Assembly (NCBI GenBank): GCA_003155335.1 | Contig: PMCG01000079.1 | Span: 1-12,433, forward strand | Source: Acidobacteriota bacterium | Lineage (GTDB): Bacteria > Acidobacteriota > Vicinamibacteria > Fen-336 | DNA: 12,433 nucleotides | Reading direction: 5' to 3' | Shown here: positions 1 through 6,972 of the stretch, piece by piece | Layout: each line of letters starts with the position of its first letter | Numbering within the stretch: position 1 is the first letter of the stretch | Program-made: the position numbers and the translations under genes | Notes under the pieces: model-generated | Database searches by the model: none | The model's input: only the letters and a program-made list of their open reading frames with translations | What the model was told of the DNA's origin: nothing

Positions 1-429
1 GGCGGGGCAGGGGCTGTCGCGCGTTTGACGGCACTGCTGGCTGATGAGGACGCGCAGCTCGTGCTGGAGGCCTGCGCGGCGCTGGGAGCCACGCGGGACG
101 CCGCGGCAGCACCCGCGCTCATCCATGCTCTTGGCTCGCCCTGGCCGGAGGTGCGTGTCGCCAGCGCAACGGCGCTGGGCGCCGTGGGAGCGGCAACGGC
201 GGTGGCGCCGCTGCATGCGGCCGCTGCCGCGCATCCTCTCCTCCGTCGAGCCGCGAGCGCGGCCATTGCGGCGATCCAGTCGCGCATCAAGGGCGCCGAG
301 CTCGGCCAACTCTCTCTTGCCGAGGGCGGCAGCGGCCAACTGAGCATCGGGAACGACGTGCCAGGGGGACATGTCTCGCTGGCATCGACGGCACAGACGC
401 CATCCGCAGCAAAACCGAAGAGATCGTGA
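1..429 (+). CDS. HEAT-repeat protein, C-terminal part (5' end outside window)
   Basis: The reading frame is open from base 1, so this is the C-terminal 142 residues of a longer protein. The visible part has two to three alanine/leucine-rich helical pairs of HEAT or PBS-lyase-HEAT type, with the recurring pattern A-P-L-hydrophobic-x-A-L and V-R-x-A-S-A-x-A-L-G. These repeats form a solenoid used for protein-protein contacts. After the last helix comes a glycine/serine-rich tail with three short 'G-Q-L-S-L'-like units and a basic end (KPKRS). No catalytic residues are visible, and the missing N-terminus may hold the functional domain. It ends 99 nt before the DUF4380 gene on the same strand; co-transcription is possible but not shown. 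HEAT assignment is fairly sure; function is unknown. Confidence 0.75.
   Translation, partial: GGAGAVARLTALLADEDAQLVLEACAALGATRDAAAAPALIHALGSPWPEVRVASATALGAVGAATAVAPLHAAAAAHPLLRRAASAAIAAIQSRIKGAELGQLSLAEGGSGQLSIGNDVPGGHVSLASTAQTPSAAKPKRS
304..384 (+). repeat. Three tandem 'GQLSL'-type peptide units in the HEAT-protein tail
   Basis: Imperfect coding repeats of 10-11 codons begin at 304, 334 and 367. They read GQLSLAE, GQLSIGN and GHVSLAS. The first two share the base string GGCCAACT. They lie just after the last HEAT helix and look like a flexible, beta-prone tail rather than part of the solenoid. Function is unknown. Confidence 0.5.
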
Positions 430-516
430 CCGCCGCGTGGTCCGACAGCGGTACGGCCTGTGGCAGCGGCGGCGCTGCGCGCGTACGATACACACAGTGG
501 GCCCGAATATGAGACT

Positions 517-522
517 GAGAGG
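517..522 (+). promoter_or_regulatory. Ribosome binding site deciding the DUF4380 start
   Basis: GAGAGG stands 6 nt before the ATG at 529. The longer in-frame start at 460 has no such site, and only the 529 start places a hydrophobic signal peptide at the N-terminus. Confidence 0.55.
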
Positions 523-528
523 CGCGGT

Positions 529-1566
529 ATGCGATGGAGGATCTGCCGCGGCCCAGCGGGCCGCTGGGCATGGTGTTTCGCCGGTCTCTGGGTTCTGCCA
601 GTGATGAGCGCGTCCACAGCTCCGCCCACCGCAGCCGTGTCCATCGAGCGCGTCAGCTATCACGGTTGGGCGGACGCCTATCGCCTGCGAAACGATACCG
701 TTGAGCTCGTCGTCGTCCCGGCGATCGCGCGCATTGTGCACTACGGCTACCTCGGACAGGCCAACCTGCTCTGGGAAAACGTGGCACTGCAAGGTGTGTC
801 AGCCGCGCCTGGCCGCTGGTACAACTACGGCGGTGACAAGATCTGGCTTTGGCCCCAAGAGGACTGGCCAGCGCGTTGCGGCAGCGGGTGGCCTCCTTCC
901 ACGGACTTGCCTGGGTTGATCGCGCACGAGGCAGCGATCGTCGACGGCGGGCTGCGGCTGACGTCGCCGTCGATCCCCGGCTTTGGCGTGCGCACGATCC
1001 GCGAGATCCGCCTGGCGCAGACGGGGACGCGGGTGTTCCTCACCAATCGCATCGAGCGTCTGGCAACAGACGCGGACTTCCGCCTGGCGCCGTGGACCGT
1101 GACGCAGCTGCCGGCAGATGGTCAGATCTTCGCTCGGCTCTTGCCGGGCACTCGGCTCGCTGACGGCTATCGCGTGATGGACGAGGCCCCATTTCGGGGT
1201 GTGACGCGTGTCGCGGATCGCGTCCTGACGATCGAGCGACCCAAGGACCGCAGAGCCCGAATACGCCTCGACGCGGACGTGCTCGCCTGGCAACGCGGCG
1301 AGGACCTGTTCATCGAGCGTTCCGTCGACGTCACACCGCTCTCGGAGGTCGCACCGGGCGAGCGAGCGCAGATCTACTCGCATCCCGACGGCGACGCCGA
1401 GCTGCCGCCGGGCGTCGCCTACGTCGAGCTCGAGCTGGCCGAGGCCATGCACACGCTCAGGGCCGGCGAGATCGCGACTCTCAAGACAACCTGGGAGCTG
1501 GTGCGCCTGCCAGCCAGCGAACGAACGCCACAGGCCATCGCAGAGAGACTCCGCGCTTCGCGCTAG
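529..1566 (+). CDS. Secreted DUF4380-type protein (galactose-mutarotase-like fold)
   Basis: 345 residues. The first ~31 residues are a typical signal peptide (basic R2-R12, hydrophobic stretch 14-26, small residues before ~31), so the protein should be exported to the periplasm or beyond. The mature part matches the DUF4380 style: an early 'V-E-L-V-V-V-P-x-I-A-R' strand (58-68), the aromatic signature Y-N-Y-G-G-D-K-I-W (98-106) followed by W-P-Q-E-D-W-P, then G-W-P-P-S-T-D (120-126), and a late T-T-W-E-L strand (320-324). DUF4380 proteins are thought to adopt a beta-supersandwich fold related to aldose-1-epimerase, so sugar binding is plausible. No activity can be assigned. The ATG at 529 was chosen over the in-frame ATG at 460 because of its ribosome site and signal peptide. 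A promoter is not evident in the 99-nt gap upstream. Confidence 0.72.
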   Translation: MRWRICRGPAGRWAWCFAGLWVLPVMSASTAPPTAAVSIERVSYHGWADAYRLRNDTVELVVVPAIARIVHYGYLGQANLLWENVALQGVSAAPGRWYNYGGDKIWLWPQEDWPARCGSGWPPSTDLPGLIAHEAAIVDGGLRLTSPSIPGFGVRTIREIRLAQTGTRVFLTNRIERLATDADFRLAPWTVTQLPADGQIFARLLPGTRLADGYRVMDEAPFRGVTRVADRVLTIERPKDRRARIRLDADVLAWQRGEDLFIERSVDVTPLSEVAPGERAQIYSHPDGDAELPPGVAYVELELAEAMHTLRAGEIATLKTTWELVRLPASERTPQAIAERLRASR

Positions 1567-1730
1567 CCGGGAATCGGGCCGTCCGGGGCTGGTCATTGCA
1601 TTCCCAGGGATGCGGGCGTACGCTGGAAGTTAGGGACTGTGGCCTCTTCCTGGTGCCGGTGTCGGCTCGGGCGTGAGGTCACGCAGCGGGCTCCGCCACG
1701 AAGACGGCGCTCAGAGCAAGGCGGACGGCG

Positions 1731-3122
1731 ATGCGAAACCTGCACTTGGCATCGTTCAAGACCTGGGCATTGTTTGGCATCGTGGCCGCCGCGGTGCTGG
1801 TGCCCCTGTACGGCAACCCGTTCAGCGTGCCGGTCTCGCACGCCGAGTGGGGCCGCATGCTCGTGCGCGCTCTGGACATGGAAGAGGCCCTGCCGGCACG
1901 CGCGCAGGCATCGCTTGTCTTCTCGCTCCTGTCCTGGAAGAGCAGTCTGAGCTTCGCTCCCGATCAATACGCCACGGCCGAAGGCGTGACGATGGAGTCC
2001 GAGCGTGGTCACCGCGCGCTCAAGGCGGTCGACGCTGGTGCAGAGGTGTCCTACCGACTGGCGATCCTGCGTTCGGGTGACTATCACCTGCGACTGCACC
2101 TCGCCGGCGATCCGAACGCCGCAGTGGCGGCCGAGATCTCAGCTCCAGAGAACCCCGCGCCGCTGCACCGCTTCGCGCCAGCGTCTCCAGGGAGAGAGGT
2201 CACCTGGGTGGACGTGGGTTCTACCCATCTCGACCGCGGGCAGTACCTGGCCACGCTCGCCCTGCCTCAGGGCACAGCGCTGGAACGCGTCGAGATCGGA
2301 CCGCCGTGCCTCAGCCCGATCGAGCCGCCGAACGGCTGGCGCGCGACCGATCCGCTCTCGCCGTCCGATCTGGCGGTGACGGCGATCGAGGCACTCAATC
2401 TCGAATCGCAGCTCCCGCCAGCGGACCTGCCCATCGAGATTCCCGGCTCTCAGTTCGTCGTCGTCGCGGGCTCCGCGGCACTGACCATACCGGCCGCCGC
2501 GCTGGGCCCAGAAGCCACCTGGCTCAAGTCGGGATCGCAGGGACTGCGTGCCGTCGTGGTCATCGACATCGCGGCCGAGGGTCTCTACACGCTCGAGTCC
2601 TACGGCGGCACGGGTCACGGCCAGAGATGGCTGGCCGACGCGTGTCGCAAGGCCATCCTGTGCCCGTCGGCTCAAGAGAAGGAACTGCCCGAGTGGCGCG
2701 AGATCTTGACCGCTCGCTTCAGCGTGGGTCGCCATATGCTCGCGGTCACGCTGGCTCCCGGCGCTGTCGTGCAACGCATTCGATTGCTCCACAAACGTGA
2801 CGCACCCGAGGACTATCAGGCCGTGCTGCGACGACTCGGCTTCGATTCCGGCGAGGACAAGCAAGTGCCGCGGCGCGTCGCCGTGGATGCGATGAACTTC
2901 ATCCGCGAGCGCAAGCGTCAGTTGCTCGGGCTCGACCGGTTCTGCGGCGACACCATCGACGTTGGCGTTCCGGTCAATCGCGTTGCCCAAGGCGCGGCCG
3001 GCGGCCCGGCAGGACCCGCTGCTCCACCGAACCCGGGGAATCCGGTGCCGATCGTGCCACCGGCGCCGCCTGTGCCACCGCCCGTGCCGTCCCAGGGACC
3101 CTCGAGCCCGGCCACCCCCTGA
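1731..3122 (+). CDS. Unrecognised envelope protein with two beta-sandwich-like modules and a Pro-rich tail
   Basis: 463 residues; I do not recognise the family. The N-terminus has a basic residue and one hydrophobic segment (about 11-26), which can be a signal peptide or a membrane anchor. Two regions (about 85-190 and 240-355) share the same strand pattern: hydrophobic-V-x-x-x-G-x-Y-x-L near the start and G-x-(Y/H)-x-L-x-hydrophobic-x-L-x-x-G-x-x-(V/L)-x-R-(V/I) near the end. This resembles CBM6/CBM35-like jelly rolls, so sugar binding is an inference, not a finding. Residues 360-405 are charged and probably helical. Residues 420-463 are a Gly/Pro/Val tail of likely extended polyproline-like structure. 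Four cysteines (193, 305, 311, 405) could form disulfides. A weak ribosome site (AAGG, 9 nt before ATG) supports the start. The gene follows DUF4380 after 164 nt and converges with the FecR gene. Confidence 0.6.
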   Translation: MRNLHLASFKTWALFGIVAAAVLVPLYGNPFSVPVSHAEWGRMLVRALDMEEALPARAQASLVFSLLSWKSSLSFAPDQYATAEGVTMESERGHRALKAVDAGAEVSYRLAILRSGDYHLRLHLAGDPNAAVAAEISAPENPAPLHRFAPASPGREVTWVDVGSTHLDRGQYLATLALPQGTALERVEIGPPCLSPIEPPNGWRATDPLSPSDLAVTAIEALNLESQLPPADLPIEIPGSQFVVVAGSAALTIPAAALGPEATWLKSGSQGLRAVVVIDIAAEGLYTLESYGGTGHGQRWLADACRKAILCPSAQEKELPEWREILTARFSVGRHMLAVTLAPGAVVQRIRLLHKRDAPEDYQAVLRRLGFDSGEDKQVPRRVAVDAMNFIRERKRQLLGLDRFCGDTIDVGVPVNRVAQGAAGGPAGPAAPPNPGNPVPIVPPAPPVPPPVPSQGPSSPATP

Positions 3123-3129
3123 CAGGGGG
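3115..3129. terminator. Inverted repeat between convergent genes, possible bidirectional terminator stem
   Basis: CCCCCTG-A-CAGGGGG is a perfect inverted repeat overlapping the TGA stop of the plus-strand gene (3120-3122) and lying 9 nt beyond the stop of the minus-strand FecR gene. In RNA it can form a five-pair GC stem with a 5-nt loop from either strand. There is no T-tract on either side, so a standard intrinsic terminator is doubtful. Confidence 0.3.
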
Positions 3130-3137
3130 GCGAGGAT

Positions 3138-3977
3138 TCACCAGCCGGGGACGCAAAGCAGCCCCGACCGCGACGGGAGGCTCTCAAGCCCGTCCGCGTC
3201 GCGCGCCACGACGCGCAAGCGGTATGTGCCGGGCCAGGGCACCGTGACCGTCGCAGGCGAAGCGCCGACGTTCGTCTGCTGCACCAGCGCCTCGGTGCCC
3301 ACTGCGAGTAGCTCAACTTGGTGGATCTGCGCGGAAGAGCGCCATTCCAGGTGCACCGGTTCGTTGCGCTCCACGTACAGCGGGTCAGGGCCTGGCACGA
3401 GTCCCTCAGGCGCTGGCAAGAGAGGCCGTGGCGCTGGCGGCGGTTGTCCATGCCGGACGAGTATGCCGAAGCCGGGCTCAAGATTGGCAACGCTCCCGGA
3501 GGCGTCGATGCGAAAGCGGCCGACGCGCACCGAGATCGCCGTCGCTTGAGCCTCGCGTCGCACGACGACGTGGCCCCTGCCTCTCACGAGGCACTCGGGC
3601 GTCCGCATCGCGACGATGTCTGCGCCCTCCGAGGTCTGCTCGAGACGGCCGCGTTCGAGACGGATCGAAAGCACCTTCGACGGCGGGATTCCCACCTCCG
3701 ACGACGGGCTCAACACCAGCGTGACCCAGCCAACGCTAATGCGCGCGAGCGTCCGGTCGTCGCTGCGGAGGCGATCGCCTGTGCGCAAGAACGCGCCGTC
3801 GGCGAGCTCACTCCAATCCCGCCCGTTCGAGGAGTGCTCCACGCGCGATCCGACGACGGTGATGCGACCGATGGGTATGCCGGCTGCGCTGGCCAGGGTC
3901 CCCGCACAGACGATCAGCGTGGTCGCGAGCGCCACAACGAGCGACCGCCAGGCGCGCCGTTGAGGGATGGTCGACAC
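3138..3977 (-). CDS. Secreted FecR-domain protein with C-terminal Ig/Fn3-like domain
   Basis: 279 residues from a GTG start. Residues 1-32 form a classic signal peptide (basic PQRRAWR, hydrophobic 13-23, A-S-A-A cleavage region). Residues ~62-165 match a FecR domain: 'G-A-F-L-R-T-G-D-R-L-R-S-D-D' start, a 'L-E-R-G-R-L' turn and a 'V-R-x-G-R-F' repeat. After a proline-rich linker (179-199) comes an Ig/fibronectin-III-like sandwich (200-275; 'V-H-L-E-W' and 'G-T-Y-R-L-R-V-V-A'). In iron signalling FecR is an anti-sigma regulator, but stand-alone secreted FecR domains of this layout are common in envelope loci. No sigma factor or TonB receptor is next to it. It is last in the EPS operon, 16 nt after the kinase stop. 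No Shine-Dalgarno is visible, so the GTG is chosen for the signal peptide; the open frame further upstream overlaps the kinase and looks non-coding. Confidence 0.72.
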   Translation of the reverse strand: MSTIPQRRAWRSLVVALATTLIVCAGTLASAAGIPIGRITVVGSRVEHSSNGRDWSELADGAFLRTGDRLRSDDRTLARISVGWVTLVLSPSSEVGIPPSKVLSIRLERGRLEQTSEGADIVAMRTPECLVRGRGHVVVRREAQATAISVRVGRFRIDASGSVANLEPGFGILVRHGQPPPAPRPLLPAPEGLVPGPDPLYVERNEPVHLEWRSSAQIHQVELLAVGTEALVQQTNVGASPATVTVPWPGTYRLRVVARDADGLESLPSRSGLLCVPGW

Positions 3978-3993
3978 CAGTGCCGCCGCGCCG

Positions 3994-6072
3994 CTAGGAC
4001 ACCGCTTTCGGGTCGGCCGAGCTCCGCCCGCCACCGCCCTTGCGCGGATAGTAGTAGTAGTAGTAGCCCTTGGCCTGGATGTCGATGTCGTTGAGCACGG
4101 CGCCGAGGAGGTTCGGCGTGGCCCGACGCAGGCTCGCGATCTGCCGCTTGATGAGGCGTTTGTCGACCTTGTTGTGCTGGATGACCAGCAGGACATGGTC
4201 GCTCCAGCGCGCGAGCAGCAGCGCGTCGGTGACCGAGGCCAATGGCGGCGTGTCGATCAAGATCCACTCAAAGTTCTTTCGCAGGTGATTGAGCAGATCG
4301 TTCACGGCCTGACGCCCGAGCAGTGCAGGTGGGTTGGGCGGAAGCGGTCCTGCGGTCAGTGCGTAGAGGTTGGGCGTGCGCGTCGATCGAATCAGACCAT
4401 CAAGATCTTCGTGCTTGGAGAAGTACGTCGTCAGCCCGGGCTCGCGCGGCAGACCGAGCCGCGTGTGGATCTGGGCGCGCCTAAGATCGCAGTCGACCAC
4501 GATGGTGCGTTCTCCGGACGACGCCTGGAGCTTGGCGAGGTTGAGCAAGGTGGTGGTCTTGCCCTCCTGTGGCGCGGTGCCGGTCACGAGCACTACCTGG
4601 CCGCCGTCGTCGCGCCTGGCGAAGATCAAGGCGGTGCGGAGATTCTGATAGGCCTCGGTGACAAGCTGCAGGTTCGTGTCTTCGTGATTTGGCACGACCG
4701 CGAGCAAGTCGATGTGCAGGTAGCGCTCGACCTCCTCGGGGTCACGGATGGTGTTGTCGAGATAGTCCTTCCCCAGCACCAGCGCCACCCCAAGTCCGAG
4801 GCCGACGAGCACCGCGATCCCTGCCAGGCGGAGCTTACGCGGACGCACCGGGGAGGTCGGAGGGGCGGCCCGCTCGACAACGGTCACGTTGTTGTTTCGG
4901 ATCGAGGCCGCGATGTCCGTCTCGTTCAACTTCTGGAGCAACACATCGTAGAGGCTTTTGGCCGAGTCGGCCTCTTTGCGCAGAGCCTCGAGCTCGGTCG
5001 TCTTGCGGCTCTGCGTGGACGCCACTTGCTTCTGTTGCTCCACCGCCGTCTTGAGATCGGCCTCGCGCCTGGTGAGCTGGTTCAACTCGACCTGCATCGC
5101 GTCGACGATCTGCTTGATGCGGGTTTCCTTGACCTTGCGCAGCTCGTCGATCTGCGCTTGCACGCGCTGCACCTCGGGATGGGCCGGCTTGTACTTCTCT
5201 TTGAGCCGCGAGAGCTCGAGGTTCAGGTTGCCGAGCTGGCTGTCGAGGCTGGCGATCTGGGCGTCCTGGGCCGCTTGTGGAAGACTGTCGAGCACCTGGC
5301 CGTGCTGGCGCATCTCGGCAACCTGCCTGAGCGCCCCCTCGAGCACGATGCGGCGCGCCTGGGCTCCGATGAAATCGTCGTTGAGTCGCGTGATCGACGT
5401 CGTGACGGCCGAGACGCTGCCTTGGGGAACCACGAGGTCCTGTCCCTCGGCAGCGCGCGAGAGACGCTCCTGCGACTCACGCATGGTCTTCTGGGTGGCT
5501 GCCAGCCGCTCCTGAATCCACTGGCTCGCCTGCAGCGCCGACTGCACGCGCGTGGAAACGGTCTCCTTGACGTAGGTCAGCGCCAGGGTGTTGGCCCACT
5601 GCGCCGCGAGCTTGGGGTCGCGATGCGTCACAGAGACCTGCACGAGCCGGGTTTCAGGGACAGGCGCCACGGACACGTACGACATGAAGAGTCCGCCGGG
5701 ATCCGCGGCGTCGCGGAAAGGCGGCTGGTCCTTGAGCTGGAGCGCCTCGACGACGCGCTCACCAAGGGTGCCCGAACGAAGGAGCCGGAACTGCGTGTTG
5801 AAGAAGTCCGCGTTCTGCCAGTAGCCACCGCCTCCGACGAGGGCGTCTGTGACGGTCAGTTGCGTCGGCACCGGCGGATCGATCTGCAGCGTCGTCGTGG
5901 CCGAGTACTCGGGCGTCTGCAGCAGGCCCACGCAGAGCCCGAGCAGGAGACCCACGCCGGCCGCCGTCGCCATCAGGGCGCGTCCACGCCACAGCAGGCC
6001 GGTGTAGTAGCGCAAGTCGAACTCACGGTCGCTCTGGCCGCCGATCGGGAAGGGTTGTGCAGCGCTGGACAT
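3994..6072 (-). CDS. Wzc-type polysaccharide co-polymerase / tyrosine autokinase
   Basis: 692 residues, full length for a PCP-2a protein fused to a BY-kinase. The N-terminal Wzz domain begins near 17; membrane helices lie at about 33-52 and 416-434, the second preceded by a proline-rich P-P-T-S-P-V-R-P motif. Between them is a long periplasmic coiled coil (about 180-370). The cytoplasmic kinase carries Walker A G-T-A-P-Q-E-G-K-T (498-506), Walker A' V-D-C-D-L-R (526-531) and Walker B I-L-I-D-T-P-P (604-610). The C-terminus has six consecutive tyrosines (670-675), the expected autophosphorylation cluster. The oligomerisation motif reads E-A-Y-Q-N-L-R (473-479), with Gln where EX2RX2R has Arg. 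In the family, cycling phosphorylation controls polymerisation and export of capsule or EPS. It lies 15 nt after the OPX gene; GGTGA 4 nt before the ATG is its ribosome site. Confidence 0.95.
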   Translation of the reverse strand: MSSAAQPFPIGGQSDREFDLRYYTGLLWRGRALMATAAGVGLLLGLCVGLLQTPEYSATTTLQIDPPVPTQLTVTDALVGGGGYWQNADFFNTQFRLLRSGTLGERVVEALQLKDQPPFRDAADPGGLFMSYVSVAPVPETRLVQVSVTHRDPKLAAQWANTLALTYVKETVSTRVQSALQASQWIQERLAATQKTMRESQERLSRAAEGQDLVVPQGSVSAVTTSITRLNDDFIGAQARRIVLEGALRQVAEMRQHGQVLDSLPQAAQDAQIASLDSQLGNLNLELSRLKEKYKPAHPEVQRVQAQIDELRKVKETRIKQIVDAMQVELNQLTRREADLKTAVEQQKQVASTQSRKTTELEALRKEADSAKSLYDVLLQKLNETDIAASIRNNNVTVVERAAPPTSPVRPRKLRLAGIAVLVGLGLGVALVLGKDYLDNTIRDPEEVERYLHIDLLAVVPNHEDTNLQLVTEAYQNLRTALIFARRDDGGQVVLVTGTAPQEGKTTTLLNLAKLQASSGERTIVVDCDLRRAQIHTRLGLPREPGLTTYFSKHEDLDGLIRSTRTPNLYALTAGPLPPNPPALLGRQAVNDLLNHLRKNFEWILIDTPPLASVTDALLLARWSDHVLLVIQHNKVDKRLIKRQIASLRRATPNLLGAVLNDIDIQAKGYYYYYYPRKGGGGRSSADPKAVS
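4048..4065 (-). repeat. TAC trinucleotide repeat encoding the kinase tyrosine cluster
   Basis: On the coding strand this reads five TAC codons and then one TAT, six tyrosines in a row. Such a short in-frame microsatellite can gain or lose units by slippage without breaking the frame, which would change the number of phosphorylatable tyrosines. The repeat is seen directly; variability is inference. Confidence 0.8.
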
Positions 6073-6087
6073 GCCGTCACCGCTCGT

Positions 6088-6972
6088 TCAGAAGATCCGT
6101 CGCGCGACCGAAATCACGTCGTTGGGCATGAGCACGAGATCGGGCTCCTTGCCTTTGCGAATGGCCTTGAGATCCACCTCGCGGATCTGGATCTGGCCTG
6201 TCTGCGGATCGAGTCGCCGCACCTTGACGTCGCTGCTCGCGAAACGAGTCAGTCCTCCCGCCAGGGAAAGGGCGCCGGTCACGCTGAGCTCGCCGTCAAT
6301 AGGATAGCGGTTGGGGCGCTGCACCTCACCCTCGACAGTGACGTACTCGCGCGGCGAGGCGCTGATGATGTCGCCACTGACGAGCGGGCTCTCGATCGCG
6401 CGCTGGCCCTCCGGCGTCAGTGTGCCGCCGAGGCGTACGGTCAAGACGTGGCTGCCGCCTGGGAACGCCCCGCTGATGCGCGTGACGACCACCTCTCCCG
6501 AGGCGCGGGTGTTGAAACCTCCGGCCTCGACGAGTGCGTCGATCAAGCGCGTTCTTCCCTTGATCGGCTTGCGGCCGGGTGCCTGGACCTCACCCACGAC
6601 GGAAACGAACTGGCTGAGATAGTCCTTGATCCGAACCTCGACCTGGGGGTTGACTAGGTAGTCCCGGCCAAGCAAGTCCTTCAGTTTCTCCGCGATCGCT
6701 CGCGCAGCGAGTCCTGAGACGGCCACATCGCCCAGCAGCGGAAGTGTCACTGTGCCGTTGGTCTGGACCGTGGCGGTGCGTGACAGGTCGTCATTGCCGA
6801 AAACGTCGACCTCGATCACGTCGCCAGGTCCGATCAGATAGTCCGGCTCGCGTTGCTGCTGTACTGTTGCGCCCAGAGGCGAGGCCACAGGCAGAGGCGC
6901 AGGCGTCGGCGCGGCGGGAGTCGGCGCGGAGCCCGCGATCGCTAGCCATCCAGCCAGGGCGAGGCTTGTCAT
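6088..6972 (-). CDS. Short OPX polysaccharide export protein (Poly_export + two SLBB domains)
   Basis: 294 residues. After a hydrophobic N-terminus and an Ala/Pro-rich linker (to ~40), the Poly_export domain runs 43-117, starting Y-L-I-G-P-G-D-V-I-E-V and containing G-T-V-T-L-P-L-L-G. Two SLBB domains follow (about 122-200, V-V-G-E-V-Q-x-P-G; and 209-290, V-E-G-E-V-Q-R-P). The protein ends at V-A-R-R-I-F with no room for the long C-terminal membrane helix of E. coli Wza. No lipobox cysteine is present; in fact there is no cysteine in the whole protein. This fits OPX proteins that need a separate outer-membrane porin. Its ATG overlaps the TGA of the barrel gene (ATGA). The signal peptide is odd in lacking a basic residue, but the frame upstream overlaps the barrel gene and is not convincing. 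GGGGAGG 10 nt upstream supports the start. Confidence 0.92.
   Translation of the reverse strand: MTSLALAGWLAIAGSAPTPAAPTPAPLPVASPLGATVQQQREPDYLIGPGDVIEVDVFGNDDLSRTATVQTNGTVTLPLLGDVAVSGLAARAIAEKLKDLLGRDYLVNPQVEVRIKDYLSQFVSVVGEVQAPGRKPIKGRTRLIDALVEAGGFNTRASGEVVVTRISGAFPGGSHVLTVRLGGTLTPEGQRAIESPLVSGDIISASPREYVTVEGEVQRPNRYPIDGELSVTGALSLAGGLTRFASSDVKVRRLDPQTGQIQIREVDLKAIRKGKEPDLVLMPNDVISVARRIF

Noticed and set aside
460..528. Longer N-terminus for the DUF4380 protein from ATG 460.
   Set aside because: It would bury the signal peptide behind 23 polar residues and lacks a ribosome site; ATG 529 has GAGAGG at 6 nt.
430..528. Promoter or terminator in the gap before the DUF4380 gene.
   Set aside because: TACGAT at 484-489 has no acceptable -35 partner and no stem followed by T residues is visible; read-through from the HEAT gene is as likely.
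1596..1624. TTGCAT-17 nt-TACGCT as a promoter for the two-module gene.
   Set aside because: Spacing is ideal but each hexamer matches only three of six consensus bases. The 164-nt gap (1567-1730) must hold any promoter, yet nothing stands out enough to list.
3898..3915. Lipobox in the FecR signal peptide (L-I-V-C).
   Set aside because: Valine directly before the cysteine does not fit the lipobox, and a signal peptidase I site (A-S-A-A) follows nine residues later.
3978..4196. N-terminal extension of the FecR protein into the kinase gene.
   Set aside because: The extension is Ser/Thr/Arg-rich out-of-frame kinase sequence, and includes a threonine run that is simply the TAC repeat in another frame. 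The GTG at 3977 gives a clean signal peptide.
3967..6657. An 896-codon open frame on the plus strand opposite the Wzc-type kinase and OPX genes.
   Set aside because: It is in exact codon register with both sense genes, so its stops correspond to sense codons TTA, CTA and TCA, which are rare in this GC-rich DNA. It ends where the OPX gene uses a CTA leucine codon. Its translation has no recognisable domain, while the sense strand shows full families. The same register explains the long antisense frames over the WecA-like, DUF4380 and two-module genes.
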